In this document: positions 63,481 to 64,000 of the stretch, one piece after another
How positions within the stretch are numbered: the stretch's first letter is position 1
Layout of the letters: each line of letters begins with the position of its first letter
Assembly (NCBI GenBank): GCA_014529385.2
Contig: CM043971.1
Location: 26,577,769 to 26,641,768, forward strand
Source: Adiantum capillus-veneris
Lineage: Eukaryota; Streptophyta; Polypodiopsida; Polypodiales; Pteridaceae
Length of the DNA stretch: 64,000 nucleotides
Direction of reading: 5' to 3'
Translations under genes and position numbers: made by a program
The notes under the pieces: model-generated
Told to the model about the DNA's origin: nothing
Database searches by the model: none
What the model saw: only the letters and a program-made list of their open reading frames with translations

Positions 63481-64000
63481 CATGTCACACGAACAGAATA
63501 ATAGAGATAGACAGCAAAAGATAGAGAAAGAGATCTTTGTACACTTGAATTTTTGCAGAGTTTTGATACAACAAATGAGCAAAAAAAACAATGGGCGCAC
63601 TCCGTTGTACGGAGCTCGAACCTCCCGACCACCCCCGAGCTTCAGTCCGCTTGCATGCAACGTCTCACTCGCACTCGCACTCGCACTCGCACTCACAGAA
63701 GAGGAGATCAGTGAGTGAATCGCCAAATGCACTATCCGTTGTGCTTTTATCCTTCTTTTCCTCGAAAAGCCTACGACTTCTCAAAATAGCCGGTTTTAAG
63801 ACATTCGATCAACTCGATTTTCGCACCAAGTATACCTGCGAGAATAAGATAAGAACGTGATCGCTAAGCGATCTGTAAAGGTTAGATTTTTATCATGACA
63901 CTTTACACAGATCCTGTTTCACACATTGATTTCTGCATCACCTACAAAATAGCCAAAAGAACATACTCGTGCAACCAATTCAACATGATAATCAAAGTAA
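63481..64000 (-). repeat. Chromovirus E LTR fragment at the window edge
   Basis: Reverse complement of 40430-40952, including TGTCACACGAACAG (LTR end), the GCTCGGGGGTGGTCGGGAGG phrase and the CGATCGCTTAGCG-like segment. It continues past the window edge. The (GCGAGT)n tract has a length similar to copy 2's. Confidence 0.7.

Overview
The window is nuclear DNA of a land plant, most likely a seed plant with a large, repeat-rich genome. The evidence is a CACTA element with the plant-specific TNP2, DUF4218, DUF4216 and Ptta/En-Spm domains, Ty1/copia elements primed by initiator-Met tRNA, a Tat-type Ty3/gypsy element with two RNase H domains, a hAT transposase of the DUF659 class, and fragments of plant gene families (X8/CBM43 and probably a heavy-metal-associated HMA protein) with spliceosomal introns. 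Species cannot be read from the sequence. Nearly all of the window is nested, mostly dead, mobile DNA. I saw no rRNA, tRNA or CRISPR, and no certain intact host gene.

Layout. 1-4413: 5' part of a minus-strand Ty3/gypsy element (gag, protease, start of RT, 2.0-kb LTR) inserted into a copia fragment. 4414-6608: copia gag scrap, a second copia lineage (RT-RNase H) and an unrelated LTR (family D). 7495-15670: copia 'family A' rearranged into a giant inverted repeat, with a MITE inside one arm. 15671-20541: Tat-type gypsy pol and its long 3' tail. 21658-27864: full-length copia A4 with a perfect 5-bp target duplication, itself holding a small non-autonomous element (B1). 27865-31780: non-coding repeat plus an X8-domain gene copy. 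32640-33870: tandem duplication. 34041-40330: copia gag scrap, chromovirus integrase/chromodomain, chromovirus LTR, gag-pol, then B2, a very young LTR element with no coding capacity and several tandem-repeat arrays. 40336-42127: inverted X8 copy. 42128-44660: hAT transposase fused tail-to-tail with a truncated kinase-like gene. 46399-48233: gypsy RT-RNase H joined to a D-family LTR. 49291-49524: orphan CACTA end. 56911 to about 62060: autonomous-type CACTA element. 62281-64000: third X8 copy.

Two large-scale relationships organise the window. First, about 18196-31780 and 49525-63270 are two copies of one segment. Each copy has insertions for which the other keeps the empty site: A4 only in the first, a solo gypsy LTR and the CACTA element only in the second. 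Second, about 40430-42127 is an inverted copy of 62281-64000. The order of events can therefore be read directly.

The most interesting candidates are the following. (1) Non-autonomous family B shares PBS, polypurine tract and a stem-loop before the 3' LTR with copia family A; its copy B2 has LTRs differing at one of 142 positions. (2) The 2.4-kb-arm inverted copia could act as a natural hairpin-RNA source. (3) The kinase-like gene is cut off inside its catalytic loop by hAT sequence. (4) An X8-domain gene is present in three copies.
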